From: Corbicula japonica
Taxonomy: Eukaryota > Mollusca > Bivalvia > Venerida > Cyrenidae
DNA length: 64,000 bases
Assembly (NCBI GenBank): GCA_038501625.1
Contig: JAZAYU010000224.1
Coordinates: forward strand, 62,001 to 126,000
Direction of reading: 5' to 3'
Positions 1 to 12,330 of the stretch are shown in pieces. A model generated the notes under the pieces. The model worked only from the letters and a program-made list of their open reading frames with translations, ran no database searches and was not told where the DNA came from. Within the stretch, counting starts at the first letter, position 1. Each line of letters begins with the position of its first letter. The position numbers and the translations under genes are program-made.

Positions 1-1468
1 CGACTCAACGAAAGAATTGGAAAAAAACATCATGTAACGATGTATGGGGCTACTTTTTATCAACATCAATAGAAGAAAAAACATAATGCAATTGCTATTG
101 AAAGTTGCATCAAGATGCAATGCAGGAACTGTCGAATTCTGTGCGAATTCAACGATGTTCGTGTTCTTAAACTTTTCCACTTTATTATTACTAATACATT
201 AGCGTAATTCATAAATAAAATCAACGAAACATAAAACTTGGATATTCCTTGAAACAAGATTTTAAATAATGAAGTAGTTTTATTAACAACTAACAAATGT
301 TGTTGTAAAGTAATGAAAGCTTATGACGCGAATTACAAATAATGTTTAAAACTTTATTTATCATCACTTTAAAAATCATTGATAAACAGACACACGTGAA
401 CTAGCAGGCACTAAAATCTGCAAAATTTTTTTTAGCTAGGACAAATCTCCATATCTAGAGAAGAGGTAAACCTCATTTGAATTTAAGTGTCGCAACCATT
501 GCAAATGGCGAAAACTGGCTTTCCTTAATTTCTTGAAAACCCTATCATTATTTTGACGAATTGGCACTTAACATTGTAGACCAGCATATACTTATTTTAG
601 GTATGAAGTCCTTTGGTATATTGTCCATGAATTTCAGAGTTCTAGTGCACACGGTTTGCCTTTTGTTTTAGTATGTGCTTGGTAATTAGAACATGAATTA
701 GACTAAACTGAGCTTGCAAACATTAGCTACATGCTTAGCTAAATTCATTTCTTTACTAAAATCTAGATGACAATAAGTATATCCCCAAAAATTCATTTTT
801 AAATTTAGCCATTTGCCATTTGCGATATTTGCGACCTCTTAAGGAACAGAAAACGATTTTATTTGTATTCATTTGTGACTCTGTCATTGTATCATCTTTG
901 TGCCTGATCAACTTTTTACGGTTTGTTAAATCCTGCAGATCAGCTGTGCACGTTTAACAGGAATCTGCAAAACAGTATTTCATTACAATAAACCAAATGT
1001 TGTTTTTTTTCAAAATTAATGTTACAGTTGCGCTGTATTTTGACACATGTAAAACACGAGTAAAAATCTGTTACACATATTAAAACTTATAGATATTCAC
1101 AAGAAATCGTTTATCTTCACGTTTATTAACGCTTATTAAACATATATAAATTATATATACTAAATTCTATGCACATTGCGAACTTCTTAACAGAAGTTTA
1201 TGAGACTAATAATCAACAGATAGTACGGGTTAATTATCATTTTTGTATGTCAATATTTATTTAACATAAACACTCAACATGCAGGATTTATGCTTACTTA
1301 ACTAAAGTAAATAACATCAATCCAGAAATGAGATTACATAAACTAGGCTACATTTTTGTTGGCAACATGTCGAGCCCGTTTTGAAGAGAGCAATGTTAAC
1401 ATACAATTTTAACACTTTGGTTCGAGCGCCACACACCGTCTCAATGCGGTAAGCATTCATGACAAATA
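1..1468. other. AT-rich stretch with no recognised feature
   Basis: I see no exon, RNA gene or clear repeat here. Open frames are short and AT-driven. If the left-hand zinc-finger locus extends further, this would be intron or downstream flank of it. Confidence 0.4.
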
Positions 1469-1790
1469 TCATATACCCTATGAATTTAAAGCATTCTGAT
1501 TGGTCGAGAGCTCCGTACTCGCGAGTCTGAAAAAAAAGATTACTACCCCGGGAATTAATAACTACCTTTGCCATCATCATCATCATCATCATCATCATTA
1601 TCATCAGAATGCTTTAAATTCATAGGGTATAATATATAACAAGTAAATACTAATGTTGAGGTCGATATGTAGTTTTGCGGACCTGGGTAGTGTGATATCG
1701 ACCTCAAACTTCGTCCTCGGTCGATATCACACTACCCAGGTCCGCAAAACTACATATCGACCTCAACATTAGTATTTATTTGTATAATAT
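1469..1790. mobile_element. Composite two-hairpin foldback element, copy 1
   Basis: Two adjacent palindromes form one unit. The first (about 1471-1630) has terminal inverted repeats reading ataccctatgaatttaaag and its complement. It encloses a CG-containing core and an (ATC)n microsatellite at about 1573-1600. The second (about 1637-1790) is a long near-perfect hairpin with arms containing gcggacctgggtagtgtgat and its complement. The same pair recurs at 27664-27974 in the opposite orientation, so the two hairpins appear to move or to have been copied as one unit. No coding capacity is visible, which suggests a non-autonomous element. Confidence 0.8.
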
Positions 1791-1979
1791 AAACATTTTC
1801 TAGAAATTTATTTCCACAAAAGTTGCTAATCAACGTATAATAACTTTCGCTTTCAGAAAAAGATCGATAACATTGTTAAATTGCTATTGTACAATGAAGA
1901 TAATTTATTGTGATCTGAAATCTTGGACAAACTTAATCTGCACATCGCACTAATGAAATCTTAAGCAGTGTATCTAACA

Positions 1980-2080
1980 AAAGGTGAAATATGCATATAA
2001 GGAATCGCCACATTCAGAAAAAACAGCCTCCCCACACGGTCAAGAGGAAGAGAGAGGGAGAGAGCATGGTTCCCTGAAGG
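1980..2080 (-). repeat. SINE-like dispersed repeat (family R2), fragment
   Basis: The segment contains ggaatcgccacattcagaaa, then cagcctccccacacgg and a GA-rich run ending in gagcatgg. The same order of motifs is found at 11260-11350, 34015-34110 and 55680-55880, and reversed at 33480-33700, 52040-52290, 53060-53250 and 62270-62470. It is non-coding, probably a short interspersed element. The full family length is uncertain. Confidence 0.65.
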
Positions 2081-3555
2081 ATGAAAAGATAACAGTATTG
2101 AATGTAAGTACAGTGAGACGTTTCACGGCCGCCACACAACACATACACAACTACTGTAATTAAAAAAGAAGAAATGTGCAGTATAGAGGTTTGCACACAA
2201 GACTTCTTGTAAACACATAACAATAAAAGATCATTTCGACAGTATTTCATGCAATCCTCGGTATGTACTGGTTTGTTTCTTGTAAAGCAAAACAATGAAC
2301 GAGATACAAATAAATAAATACTGCAAAAACTTTGAAATTCAAGTTTGCATATTCAACGCATTTCATGGAATACTTGTTCAATATTCTTCAAACTTCAACT
2401 GGAAGGCTTGTTTCATTCTGCTTTGAATTTATAAGGCTTGACTACCTTTGACTGCATGTGGAATACGATTAGGATAATCCGTGTTTTAAGACACTTAACT
2501 AAAAAAATTTAAAATCGTTTAGAGCTCAATCTAACACCACAGTATGATCAATAACGATTTACCTTGCACTTAATGTGTTCCTGTGCCTTCAAACCACATA
2601 TTTACACCCAGTGCCACTTCACGTGTCAATGACGTAGCCAAAATGATTATCTTTCTGGTTTATTTGTCATATTTCATATGATCAGTCATTAAATATTCGC
2701 TTAATTTTCTTGATGGTTTCATTTTATTAAATATGCATTGAAGCTGTATTGTATGCATTTTGCTGTTTCTAACACTTGTGATGCAGTTTTTATGATATGC
2801 AGTATTTTTAACCAAAAACATGGTAACATCCTTTATTCTCCGGTATTTTTATAACTACTCCATGTCTATAAAGAACCATTGTTTGTTCGACGTTTGTTGT
2901 GTCCTTTCATTGTCAGTGCATATACTATTCACCTTATCACATGTCCTGGATGTCTAAATATAAACACCATACAGCTTCCACGAGTTTCAATTGTGAAACA
3001 ATTGTTGATAAACAACGAAAGTTATGCAAATGCATTAAATGCATATCAAATTTCTAAGGAAACCAGCAAAAAGGTAGTGACTTACACATAGGTAAGAACC
3101 AGATAGACATTTTATTTTATGAATTTTATAGATAGTATCCATATACCAGTATCTTATGGTACTATTCAGATTCAATTTGCAAGCAATATATCCTTTTTTA
3201 TAGTGATTCACTTTCTTGCAAACAAGTCAATCTCTTTTAGACTAACAAATAAATAACTAAAGTATCTCGCTTGCTGAAAAAAAGCCTTTTTCCAGTAATT
3301 TAGATTACATCAAATGCTTCGACTCTTATATACGCTGTTAGGACTGATGATAGTTTGTTTCTCTTGAAATTCTTTATAATTGGGCTTTCAATCAATTCTG
3401 TCTAAATTATAATCGTTGATATAAAAAGACAAGTGTACGTGTTCTGATTCTTGTTTTTTTTATAATTATCGATTCTTGAAATTATTTCTTTAAAATTCAT
3501 ACTTCGATCATTAAGGAACTATATTCTTACTGCTCCAACATCAACAGAATATTCC
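2081..3555. other. Downstream flank or intron, nothing recognised
   Basis: AT-rich sequence without exon-like open frames or recognised repeats. It would include the 3' untranslated region of the zinc-finger exon at 3556-3797 if that exon is transcribed leftward. Candidate polyadenylation hexamers on the minus strand exist but are too frequent in AT-rich DNA to be decisive. Confidence 0.35.
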
Positions 3556-3797
3556 CTAAAATTCTTTGACATCTGTTGGAAGATTTGACTCGGTATTTTT
3601 CTTTTCTGTTGACAGGAACTCTGATAAGTCAAATAAATGGACAAGCTTGTGTTTAGTGAGCGCACTTTTCACTCTGAATCGTCTAGAACAGACAGAACAC
3701 TTGTGTGGTTTTACTCCCGTGTGCACAGAGAGATGTACATCTCTATTATACTTGGTACTAAATCCTTTCCCACATATTGGGCACATGCGCTCTGAAC
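3556..3797 (-). CDS. Terminal C2H2 zinc-finger exon ZF1 (locus A, two fingers)
   Basis: This is a last coding exon of a C2H2 zinc-finger protein. The acceptor is a pyrimidine tract ending in tttttcag, and the exon starts with two bases (GT) that complete a split codon (phase 1), leaving 79 whole residues before TAG. Two fingers are visible: CPICGKGFSTKYNRDVHLSVH (21 residues, split here as CPICGKGF and STKYNRDVHLSVH), then the linker HTGVKPHK, then CSVCSRRF with RVKSALTKHKLVH. An acidic, lysine-rich tail follows. The predicted specificity positions (-1, 3, 6) are T/N/V and V/A/K. The phase matches the donor of the linker exon at 25954-26526, so the expected product is a nuclear DNA-binding isoform of locus A. 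Exon calling is strong; linkage to locus A is inference from phase, strand and order. Confidence 0.8.
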
Positions 3798-5485
3798 CTG
3801 AAAAATAACAAATCATTTAATGAACATTTATCAAATGGTATAAACAGCAATTTAAATAATCCTAACACTGTGTTATTAAAGTACTTTCTTATTTAATCAC
3901 CGGTGTGGTCGTGCGCCGGGACTGTTAACAATTAACGAAACAGTATGTGCATTGGAGATATGACAAGTTCAACAGCAAACAAACATGTGACTCTTTAAAT
4001 GAAATGATACTAAACGCCATTTAACTGCCATTTTTTCATTAACACCTATATTGAATTGACTTCTAGTGTTTGAAATATTAGAAGATTCAAAATTTCACAA
4101 GTCATCAGTTTGACAACATAAAACTCGCTCTCTTACACTATCGGCTCATTAAATTCACCTCTGTTATAGGCTAGGAATACTTTCAACTACTTTTAGTTTA
4201 ACTCAAAAAATATTTTTTTAACTTCATTTAAATTAGCTTGGGTTTCTTCGTTTTTAATGAAAGATAGTGTAAGTTTCTGTCAATTGTTGTACCTCAAGCT
4301 TTCAATTTCAAAATTACAACTGTATAAAATAAGGCTGCCGAGTTAGGTAAAAAATCTTGACATTGAGCCTTTCGCAGAGATGTTAAGTGAGTGTAAGGAA
4401 GGAGATTGCATAAGACTAGACAGACCTATACAATTCTATGTTAAAATTACGTTTTCATTGAGAAATATTAATGTCGCTGTATTGCTTTCTCAGTATTTAT
4501 ATTTATTGTGTCTGTATGATCGAACTTCTGGCTGCATAATTCTTTGAAGATTTTTATCACAGCAATCTGTTTGGAACATTATTTAATGTACCCCATATAA
4601 TGCAGTACAAGAAGTTGTGGATGAATTGGTATAACCGATTTTTAAAAACATAACATTGTAACATGAAATCTTCAAACAAAATCGCCTTTTCTTTTTATCC
4701 TGTGTTTAAAATGTTGACCATCTGCTTTAAGCTGTCAATTTATAAAAAGACATAACATAATGATAAAGCCCTGCAAATCGCAAAAACTAAGATTTTAATG
4801 CAATCACACACAGCATAAATAAATTTAATTCAAAATCATTTTATTCTCAAATATCAATTATAATACAAATGAGGTAAACATGTTGTTTCAGAAAAATCAA
4901 AGTGAAACATTAACTATTATATTGGAGAATAATAGTTACATACTTGTTTGCTGATTAATATGTAACTAGTGGTAACTAGTGTTATCATATGATATATAAG
5001 ATTGTGCAGTGTTACTGTTGACAAATTGAATTACTGGAATTGGATGCATTGAGGGGAAGTCAATACACATGGCCTACATTTCACAGCGGACGCAAACAGG
5101 AAGCGTTAAAAATCAGGATGTATATCATAAAAGTGATTGAAAAAAAAACTTTAATAGTTGCACTTTATAAAACGGACATGGAATATCATTTACAACCATA
5201 CGATATGTATATTGTCGTTTATTGTCTCCAGAAACTTTCGTATGTCGTTGTTTATAACAGCAGTTTTGTGTATGTGCTTTAGAATAATTAGGCGACATCA
5301 CTTATTACGATAGAACTGAAGTGGGTTTGGTGTTTGAAATCCGAATTTCATAAAAGATCGTTCGTTTTTCTCAATTCTTAGCATTTGCTAGTTTGGTTAT
5401 CTTTTATAGAGCATATAGATGTTAAATGTCATGTAGACGTCTAATTAACAAAGATATACGTGGAAGAACTCTCACACTGGGAACA
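3798..5485. other. Intron-like spacer, nothing recognised
   Basis: Sequence between the ZF1 exon and a palindromic MITE. It is AT-rich, with only short open frames that have no protein-family resemblance. On the locus A model it is intronic. Confidence 0.4.
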
Positions 5486-5610
5486 GGCCCTAAGATCATA
5501 AATCTAAAACTGGCGGCTAGTCTCAAATCTCAAGTATGTCGCCATTTCAGGCAATAAGATGCTTGAGATTTGAGACTGGACTCCAATCTCAGTTTTATGA
5601 TCTTCGGCCC
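5486..5610. mobile_element. Palindromic MITE, family R1
   Basis: A foldback of about 125 bp whose arms read ggccctaagatcataaatct at the left and the diverged complement ending gatcttcggccc at the right. The central motifs agtctcaaatctcaag and cttgagatttgagact face each other. Related copies are at 11012-11146, 27170-27301, 55158-55290, 57746-57846, 58801-58946 and, as a half copy, 62941-63020. No coding capacity; non-autonomous DNA element. Confidence 0.8.
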
Positions 5611-6638
5611 ATACATCTTCCTGTATGCGTCCACACTCCCTATACTCTCATTTTTTCAACAATCACTGCCTATGACAAGGTCAACAATGCCCTACAATGT
5701 AATTCATTAAACAATAGTAGAAATATAAAAAAAACATTATCTTAGCGACTGCAACAACAAGTTTACATCCATGTATTTTTACAAAGTTAAAACAAGAACT
5801 TTACAACATGCAATATTAGTATGATATACAAAATATGACATAAGAATCATAAATATTTCAGAACAGTAGTGTAACCGTAATCCGTGTATAGTTTCATGTC
5901 CGAATCACTATTAGATTTTTAAAAATGCCTTGCATTCGCCAGACGCAAACAATCATCATCTTTCAGGAACCCGAGCATTCAGCAGATTAATATCCATTAA
6001 AATTGTTGAAAACAAACTTTGAATGCCACCGAACACGACAAATGTGGAACTATTGCAGGCGCCGTTTGATTGAATGCATATTACTGACAACAACAACTTA
6101 TTTACATCTTTTAACACTAACTATTCTCACATATTATTCACATGTTTTATTCATAATTTGCCATAATTACATTTGCAAGTTTTCTGTAGAAAGTATTGGC
6201 TCGTACATGTATCACGTTTTGTTTTTTTGGTATCTCAAAATCACCGATATTCTTTTTTACAATCACTATTTTTAAGTGAATTTTGTTTCAACATCCACCG
6301 AATTTTCTTATAATAAACATGCCTTTTATCGTGTTTTGCCTCTATCTCCAAGTCATTCTGCTCCTCTCAAGTAATATTGGTGCTATGGTGCTATTGGACG
6401 TAATACATTCCTTAGTTTATTTGAGGTTGGGTTGTTGTCCATCTTGTACGCTAGATAGTTCATTTTTTATTGTTGTGCTCTGTAAATGTAAAGACACTAG
6501 GAGAGTTTAACAATTAGAGATACTCCGTGCACAAGGCATGTTAACACTAAATAAAACTCGATATCCATTTATCTTCATTGAACTGCTCACAAGTGCTTTG
6601 ATTTCCGTAATTAAGTCCACAACGTACTTAATTGTTGG
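5611..6638. other. Intron-like spacer, nothing recognised
   Basis: AT-rich, without an exon signature. Two overlapping hydrophobic open frames on the plus strand look like chance products of T-rich DNA: they lack splice context and any family resemblance. Confidence 0.4.
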
Positions 6639-6835
6639 TTATAGCATAGTGTCCTTCAAGTTGTAATGCGTTATCATATGTGTCTTTAGGTTACATTTGA
6701 CGTTGAATCTCTTATGACAGATTTGGCATTCCCAGGGCTTTTCCCCAGTATGTAACACTTGATGCCGTTCAAGAACTTGTTTTGTTGTGAAGCGTTTCTT
6801 GCAGATTGTGCACAAAAACTTCTTTTTGTCAAGTG
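6639..6835 (-). CDS. Terminal C2H2 zinc-finger exon ZF2 (locus A, two fingers)
   Basis: A short last exon, easily missed because its open frame has no early methionine. The acceptor reads tttgtttcag and is followed by CA, two bases that complete a phase-1 codon. The frame then runs 64 residues to TAA. It starts LDKKKFLCTICKKRF and has two fingers: C-T-I-C with TTKQVLERHQVLH, the canonical linker TGEKPW, then C-Q-I-C with NVKCNLKTHMITH. It ends in a short tail, YNLKDTML. Specificity positions (-1, 3, 6) are T/V/R and V/N/T. Strand, phase and single-exon stop match its neighbours at 3556, 8181 and 10608, so I place it among the alternative 3' exons of locus A. Confidence 0.8.
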
Positions 6836-8180
6836 CTGAAACAAACGAAATATGAATGATTAATTGTTATGAAGCACTCACGGAGTTGAGCATTTTTCTG
6901 AATTCTTGAAACTCTTAAAACGAGGAATTATTTTGTTTCGTTTTCCACTTTAAACCATATAAAAGAAATTGTTGAATACATTCTGATATTTACGGGTTAT
7001 GAACTGGTTCAAAACTTGTGGGAAACAAGATCTAGTCTGATCTAGCTGGTTATTTTCCTTGGTTTCACAGTGCACTCATTTTATAATACTGCAACAATAT
7101 TTCCTTGAATATGATGTGTCCGTAGATTTGAAATGCGCGTGCCTTAATTTCAAATCTGGCCTCCCATCTCTTGTTTTGATTACCGGTAAACATTTATATA
7201 AATAAGTCGATATCATACATTATCAAGCGGTATGCATAGGGATAACTTCAATTGTTACAGAAAATAAGTGTGTCATCTTTTTGAAATTGAAAACGATCCG
7301 ATTTTTTTTTCAACAGAAATACCGAAATGACAGTCCACTGAAGATCAAAAGAAGTGACGTCGTGCAAGCTAATTAATGACGTCGTACATAAATACATAGG
7401 TTCTTTTCCGTTCGGAATTAATTGAGCAAAATATATGAAAAAAAACAATAATGTTTTTCTGATTAAATTCGCCTACATAAGGCTTTGCTGTATAATAAAA
7501 CTATTATTTGGTTCCTCCTTGTCGCATATTACCTTCGTTTGTCTTCACATTAACTTCATGATAGAAAGTTGGGTACACACTGATGGATGGACGATTGGAC
7601 TACACTAATTCTAGGTCCTCGTTTAAATTCAATATATGTTATATTATCAGACATACAATTTATGCTGTTCCCTTTTTTTTTTAGGTGTTCTATTTATGAA
7701 AAAAAAAGAGTCAGAATAATGAACGTTTTCTCAATTTTAAATAATGAAAGAGCAGAATACACAAATGTTAATCGTTTGAATACTTTGTACTATAATACAC
7801 AATGTCATTGAATGCTTTTAAAACATTTATTGTTTATATTCAATAGGTATTTTAAATGTCGGGTACAGGAAAGATATAACGAAATGGTGTGCCCTTTAAA
7901 CAGGAACTAGAATAAAAGGAGACTTTTTTACTTTCTTAAACCTTGCCATTGTTTGAAGAATCACCGCTATATCATTCGCTATATCTCTCCTGGATATTCA
8001 TTAGAAAAAGTACTTAAGGATGCATTCTTGTTCAGATAAATGACTTAAGATTGCATTATTCTTCTTCAGGCACCTCCGTCCTAAAATAGATTGTGCACGA
8101 GTTCAAATCCATTCACAATGTGTACTCCATTATCTTACGAATACAACCACAGATAGTCCTGTAAGAAGTCATGATGTTGA
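6836..8180. other. Intron-like spacer, nothing recognised
   Basis: The spacer between two zinc-finger exons. It contains poly-T/poly-A runs and short open frames only. It would hold the 3' untranslated region of the exon at 8181-8494. Confidence 0.4.
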
Positions 8181-8494
8181 TCACTGATTCAAAGAAACAT
8201 CTTGTTGAGATGAGTATTTAAAATGAACAATCTTGTGAGCCTGCAATCCAGCTTTCTGTCTAAAGGCTTTGCCGCACACTTTACAAACCCACGGTTTCTC
8301 TCCGCTATGCAAACTCATATGAGTCTTCAAGTTTGCTTTCTGCGAAAAGCTTTTAAGACAAATTTTGCAGGAAAATGGTTTTGTGCCAGTATGACTTAGT
8401 TTATGTCGTTCCAGGTTCCCTTTCGATGCGAACTGTTTGCCGCATATTTCACACTCTGTTGCCGTCATCTGGTGCCGATTCCAATTTGTCATAT
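8181..8494 (-). CDS. Terminal C2H2 zinc-finger exon ZF3 (locus A, three fingers)
   Basis: This last exon is preceded by an acceptor reading ctgttttgcag. It begins AT|ATG, two bases in phase 1, and then encodes 103 residues to TGA. Three C2H2 fingers follow a short lead: CEICGKQF with ASKGNLERHKLSH, CKICLKSF with SQKANLKTHMSLH, and CKVCGKAF with RQKAGLQAHKIVH. They are joined by TGTKPF and SGEKPW linkers. The tail is FKYSSQQDVSLNQ. It is clearly a duplicate of the exon at 10608-10924: same finger number, same linkers, and a similar tail start (HFKY against HMKY). Predicted base-contact residues are S/N/R, Q/N/T and Q/G/A. Open sequence upstream of the acceptor is intron and should not be counted as protein. 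Confidence 0.87.
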
Positions 8495-9394
8495 CTGCAA
8501 AACAGTGCGCTTTTTTAAATATCAAATCTGAAGCTCTGAACCGTGAAACAAACAAGGGGACAGAATAAGACGAATCGTTTAAAGCAAATAATGCATCTCG
8601 CGAAACGGTGCCCTGTAACTTCTATGCTCCTCTATAATGATAACTATTTGTTGATGTTGTCGACATTTGTAAAATTCAATATTAACATATGACAAACAAG
8701 GGACTAATTCGGAAGGCATAAAGTCGTGTTTTACAATTTTGTTTGTCTTCTACGATAACAAGTAATAACAATTAAAATGGTACTACTATAATATGTTAAA
8801 AAAACAACGATGGTGGAAAATGTACACAGCGCCGATTCACCCACTGCATTGATTTGTGTGGAAAAATCAGCCTAACATTGTCTAAACAAGCGCAGCTTAA
8901 GGGGTTCCCTAGGTCTTAAATTTAGATAAACTCTATAAAGGACCTTTAAGCAATACATCATACAAATGTATCTGCCCTATTATTGAAATTCTGGAATAAA
9001 TTATTTTAACCTTTTTTTCCTTTTTAGTTTCATAAGAACTCAGAAATCTTCTTGAAACAGGACAACTGTCAAATAAAAAAGTAAACGTTAATACAAAGAA
9101 TACTGCTACCAAGTTTCGAAAGAATAGATAATTATATGCAAAACTGAAACTCTAACCCACAATGCCTATTTATTTCTATACGAAAACAATTCTAATAGGG
9201 CATGGCAACTGTTGCCAAAATGACCCCACCTCCATACTTTTGCATTATACCTCACTGGATCATTTTCAGATTTATTAACATAAATTTGGCATCGTGTTCT
9301 TCCTGATGTGACTCAAGGGGCTTTGGTCTCGGTAAGAGTACCTGCCATTTTGATTTACAAATATACAATGCTATAAATTTATTAGTTTCTTATG
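8495..9394. other. Intron-like spacer, nothing recognised
   Basis: AT-rich DNA between ZF3 and a dispersed repeat. No exon-like or repeat structure was recognised. Confidence 0.4.
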
Positions 9395-9610
9395 TTTTAT
9401 ACGCTTGTGTGCGTTTGCATGCAACATTGTCGAGTTGATGGGTGAATTGGAGTTATTTCTCCAATATAGCTTGTGCTTGTTTGACTATATGCGGCATGTG
9501 TGAGATTGGTGCACCCGATAATCTGGTTTAAACCTCCAGTGACAAATGGTTTTGCTACTGACCGTTCCAAGGCGGTTACAACCACTCGGGTTCTCTTTCT
9601 TGTTAATTTG
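9395..9610 (+). repeat. SINE-like dispersed repeat (family R2), long copy
   Basis: It contains gcatgcaacattgtcgag, then tctggtttaaacctccagtg, then gaccgttccaaggcggt. The same order is seen around 52520-53250 and, in part, at 33480-33700 and 52040-52140. A minus-strand open frame across it is a by-product of the repeat. Confidence 0.7.
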
Positions 9611-10607
9611 CGTTAAAATTACCGATTGTCAGAATAAATCTTTAAGCCCCAGCCCTAAACTTAAGTAAGAATATACTATTGGAAAATCATTTTGGTCCAT
9701 ATATATTGACTCCAATATATAAACTCTGTAACAGAACACAAAAGGTCCGATCGAATTCTTTCTTATAGACGGGATTTCAATGATATTGTTAAATTATCGT
9801 TAACGAACTTTTAAGAAGGTAAATATAATGGAGCTATATTTAGCACCGACGAAGAGACTTCTGTGACGTTCCGGAAATCCTACTTTCGCTTTTAGTCGCG
9901 CGGATCAAATTTATTTTAGTAAATTAAAATTTTATTAGCCCGAACTAATACTGCAAATTTGTGCCTATAGTTCCAAATACATGTAATATTTCATACAAGA
10001 GCGGGTTAAATTGAAGTAATGCCGCTTTAAAAACAAATTAAAAACTTAAGTATGATAATATGAAGATTCAGATGGTATAACAAGAAACATCTGCTTTTTG
10101 ACAGAATCTAGCTTTGTCGCCTTCAATGCTTAAATTGTACTGAGATTCATCCACTAGAACAAAGAACAATATTTAAGGCAACAACAACCAATAAACAACT
10201 TTTGAATTTTATTTGTATAAAACGTGTATTAACTTTTATCTATGACCCTTGTACCATTTCTGTGATTACTAACAGTTCACCATAATAAATATATAACAAA
10301 TTTTAATTGAAAAAGTGTTTGTTCTATCCTTTTACTTTACATCCAATAATCGTCTTTCTTCCAAGAACCATGTATTCACTAATGTAACAAACTTGAAAAC
10401 GCATTTTAAAAAAGAACACGTTAGTCTTTTAGTCATCCACATCTTAGTTTGCCACTACGCATCTGAAATAATTCCCTTCTATCCAAGATTTGTTTGGAAA
10501 GATCTATTAACGAATATTCTATTTAGAAATGTGTCGTGTCACACTTCTTACTAGTAATTGTCACATACGCAAGCATTAGCTAGTAGACGCTTTCTTATAT
10601 ACACTGA
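9611..10607. other. Intron-like spacer, nothing recognised
   Basis: AT-rich sequence without recognised features. It includes the expected 3' untranslated region of the zinc-finger exon at 10608-10924. Confidence 0.4.
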
Positions 10608-10924
10608 TCAAAAACTTGCTTCTAGCTGCATTGGGTACTTCATATGTACCAACTTATGTGTTTGCAGTCCGCCTTTGTTTCTGAAAGCTCTGTCACAAAT
10701 GTTGCAAACCCACGGTTTTTCCCCACTATGCAGACTCAAGTGTGATTTCAAATGCGCGTTCTGTAAAAAATTCTTATGACATATGTCGCAGGAAAAGCGT
10801 CTAGCGCCAGTATGACTGAGCTTATGCCGTTCCATGTTGCCTTTGGATGCAAACAACTTGCCACATATGTCACACTCTGCCGATTTTCTCTTTATCAGGT
10901 GCCGATGGCAGTTTGGGGTATTAT
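10608..10924 (-). CDS. Terminal C2H2 zinc-finger exon ZF4 (locus A, three fingers)
   Basis: On the locus A model this is the first zinc-finger exon reached after the linker exon at 25954-26526. The acceptor is tattttcag. The exon starts AT|AAT (phase 1) and encodes 104 residues to TGA. Three fingers are visible: CDICGKLF with ASKGNMERHKLSH, CDICHKNF with LQNAHLKSHLSLH, and CNICDRAF with RNKGGLQTHKLVH. The linkers are TGARRF and SGEKPW. Specificity positions are S/N/R, Q/H/S and N/G/T. Finger 1 is almost the same as in the exon at 8181-8494, whereas fingers 2 and 3 differ at contact positions, suggesting duplication followed by change of DNA target. The upstream open sequence overlaps a MITE and is not coding. 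Confidence 0.87.
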
Positions 10925-11011
10925 CTGAAAATAATGTGAATGCTAACCATCTACACATTATAAATAGTCTAGTGCTGTGTTCGTCGTTTAACAACAACAG
11001 TAGTTGATAAC

Positions 11012-11146
11012 AGGTCCCAAGATTATAAAACTGAGAATGGAAACCAGTCTCAAATCTCAAGGATCTGATTGGCTGAAAAGGCGACTAGCAATTAGATACT
11101 TGAGATTTGAGACTGATTTCAAACCTCAGTTTTACAACCCTCAGTC
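11012..11146. mobile_element. Palindromic MITE, family R1
   Basis: A foldback of about 135 bp: ggtcccaagattataaaact at the left faces a diverged complement at the right, with ctgattggctgaaaaggcga near the centre. It lies within 100 bp upstream of the ZF4 acceptor, inside the putative intron. Confidence 0.8.
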
Positions 11147-11259
11147 CAGGTGTTATAGATAAAAACAATAATCTTTAATCTAAGCCACTAAACATTACAA
11201 ATTATTTGAAATATAAAAATATTGAAGGTTCGGTTTCATTGATCGTGTTCCTGTGTATT

Positions 11260-11350
11260 AATGAAAAAGTAATATATGCATATCAGGAATCGCCACACTC
11301 ACAAAACACAGCCTCCCCACGCAGCGAAAAAGAAGAAAGAGACAGCATGC
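11260..11350 (-). repeat. SINE-like dispersed repeat (family R2), fragment
   Basis: It contains atcaggaatcgccacactca, then cagcctccccacgcagcg and a GA-rich run, the same order as at 1980-2080. Confidence 0.65.
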
Positions 11351-12029
11351 AATGCAAGTTATTGTCCTAGCCGCCAAGCCATAGCTGGAGCAAGTAAATG
11401 TTTTTATTAATAACCCATGAAATTAAATTGAAAAGTGTTCATTAATAAATCAACATCTTATTCATCTGTTACAATATGAAGATGAACGGTAATTTGTCCA
11501 CAGTATCTGGAGCAATGGGATTGACAGAACAAGACAAAATCTATAACCATAAACATTTGGACAAAGTATAGTCAAGATTGAACAAAAATGTCTTTTAAGT
11601 CATAGAGCTAAAGTATCAGTGATAATTGGGCCAAACTTTAGCAATTATAAGAGTCACAAAAAGAACAAAACTATCCAGCTGGTTAAAGAATAAACGGAGA
11701 TTTTTTTTAAAAGCCCTTTACTGTTTTACATAAAGACTAAGATTGAAAATGATCCACAAGTATTATCCAAGTTAGAGAGTTACAAGTTTTGAGTATACCT
11801 CCACTACTTGCAACTTAAATACATATAACTGAAGGGCAACAAACCCAGAAAGAATTAAGTATAAGATGGAACAGAGAGCGAGGCCGAGGCACAGGAGACG
11901 ACTTATCTATAATTGTTTAGTGTCAAATTGGTAAAAATACCGTCACATGCAGATACCGTATTAAAGAAAAGTGGAAGCATACATTCAAATGTTATTGCCA
12001 CTATGGAGAGTGAAGCCGTAAGGTGAAAG
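11351..12029. other. Intron-like spacer, nothing recognised
   Basis: No coding or repeat signature was recognised. On the locus A model it lies within the large intron between the linker exon and ZF4. Confidence 0.35.
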
Positions 12030-12330
12030 CACATAGCCATGCAATTCCAATCACGCTACCAATGCAGCTTGCCGGGACAGCTGGAAACAAGGTTAATCGG
12101 ATAACCCTGATAAAAAGAATCATCACTGCATGACACCGGTAACCGAATATTTACCGATAACATTACTGACTACATGTACGGGAAGACTTTTTACGACCGC
12201 TACACTGCACAAATAGCGCTATTGTGAATTTCTAATATTGCCCCTACTAGGGAACGAACCAGTACGGCGACAAGGTCATCAGAGTTTATGTATGAGCCAG
12301 CACATAAATGTTCAACTTTTTGCAAAACAA
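12030..12330. repeat. Dispersed repeat family R4
   Basis: Motifs such as ataaccctgataaaaagaat, catgacaccggtaaccg, taccgataacattactgac and gggaagactttttacgaccg recur in the same order, diverged, at about 21650-21920. They also recur in reverse at about 22200-22390. Non-coding interspersed repeat of unknown type. Confidence 0.6.

Noticed and set aside
1317..1604. Open frame beginning with a run of methionines
   Set aside because: The run is the (ATC)n microsatellite of the foldback element read on the other strand.
8495..8555. N-terminal extension of the ZF3 frame
   Set aside because: It lies upstream of the acceptor at 8495-8496 and is intronic.
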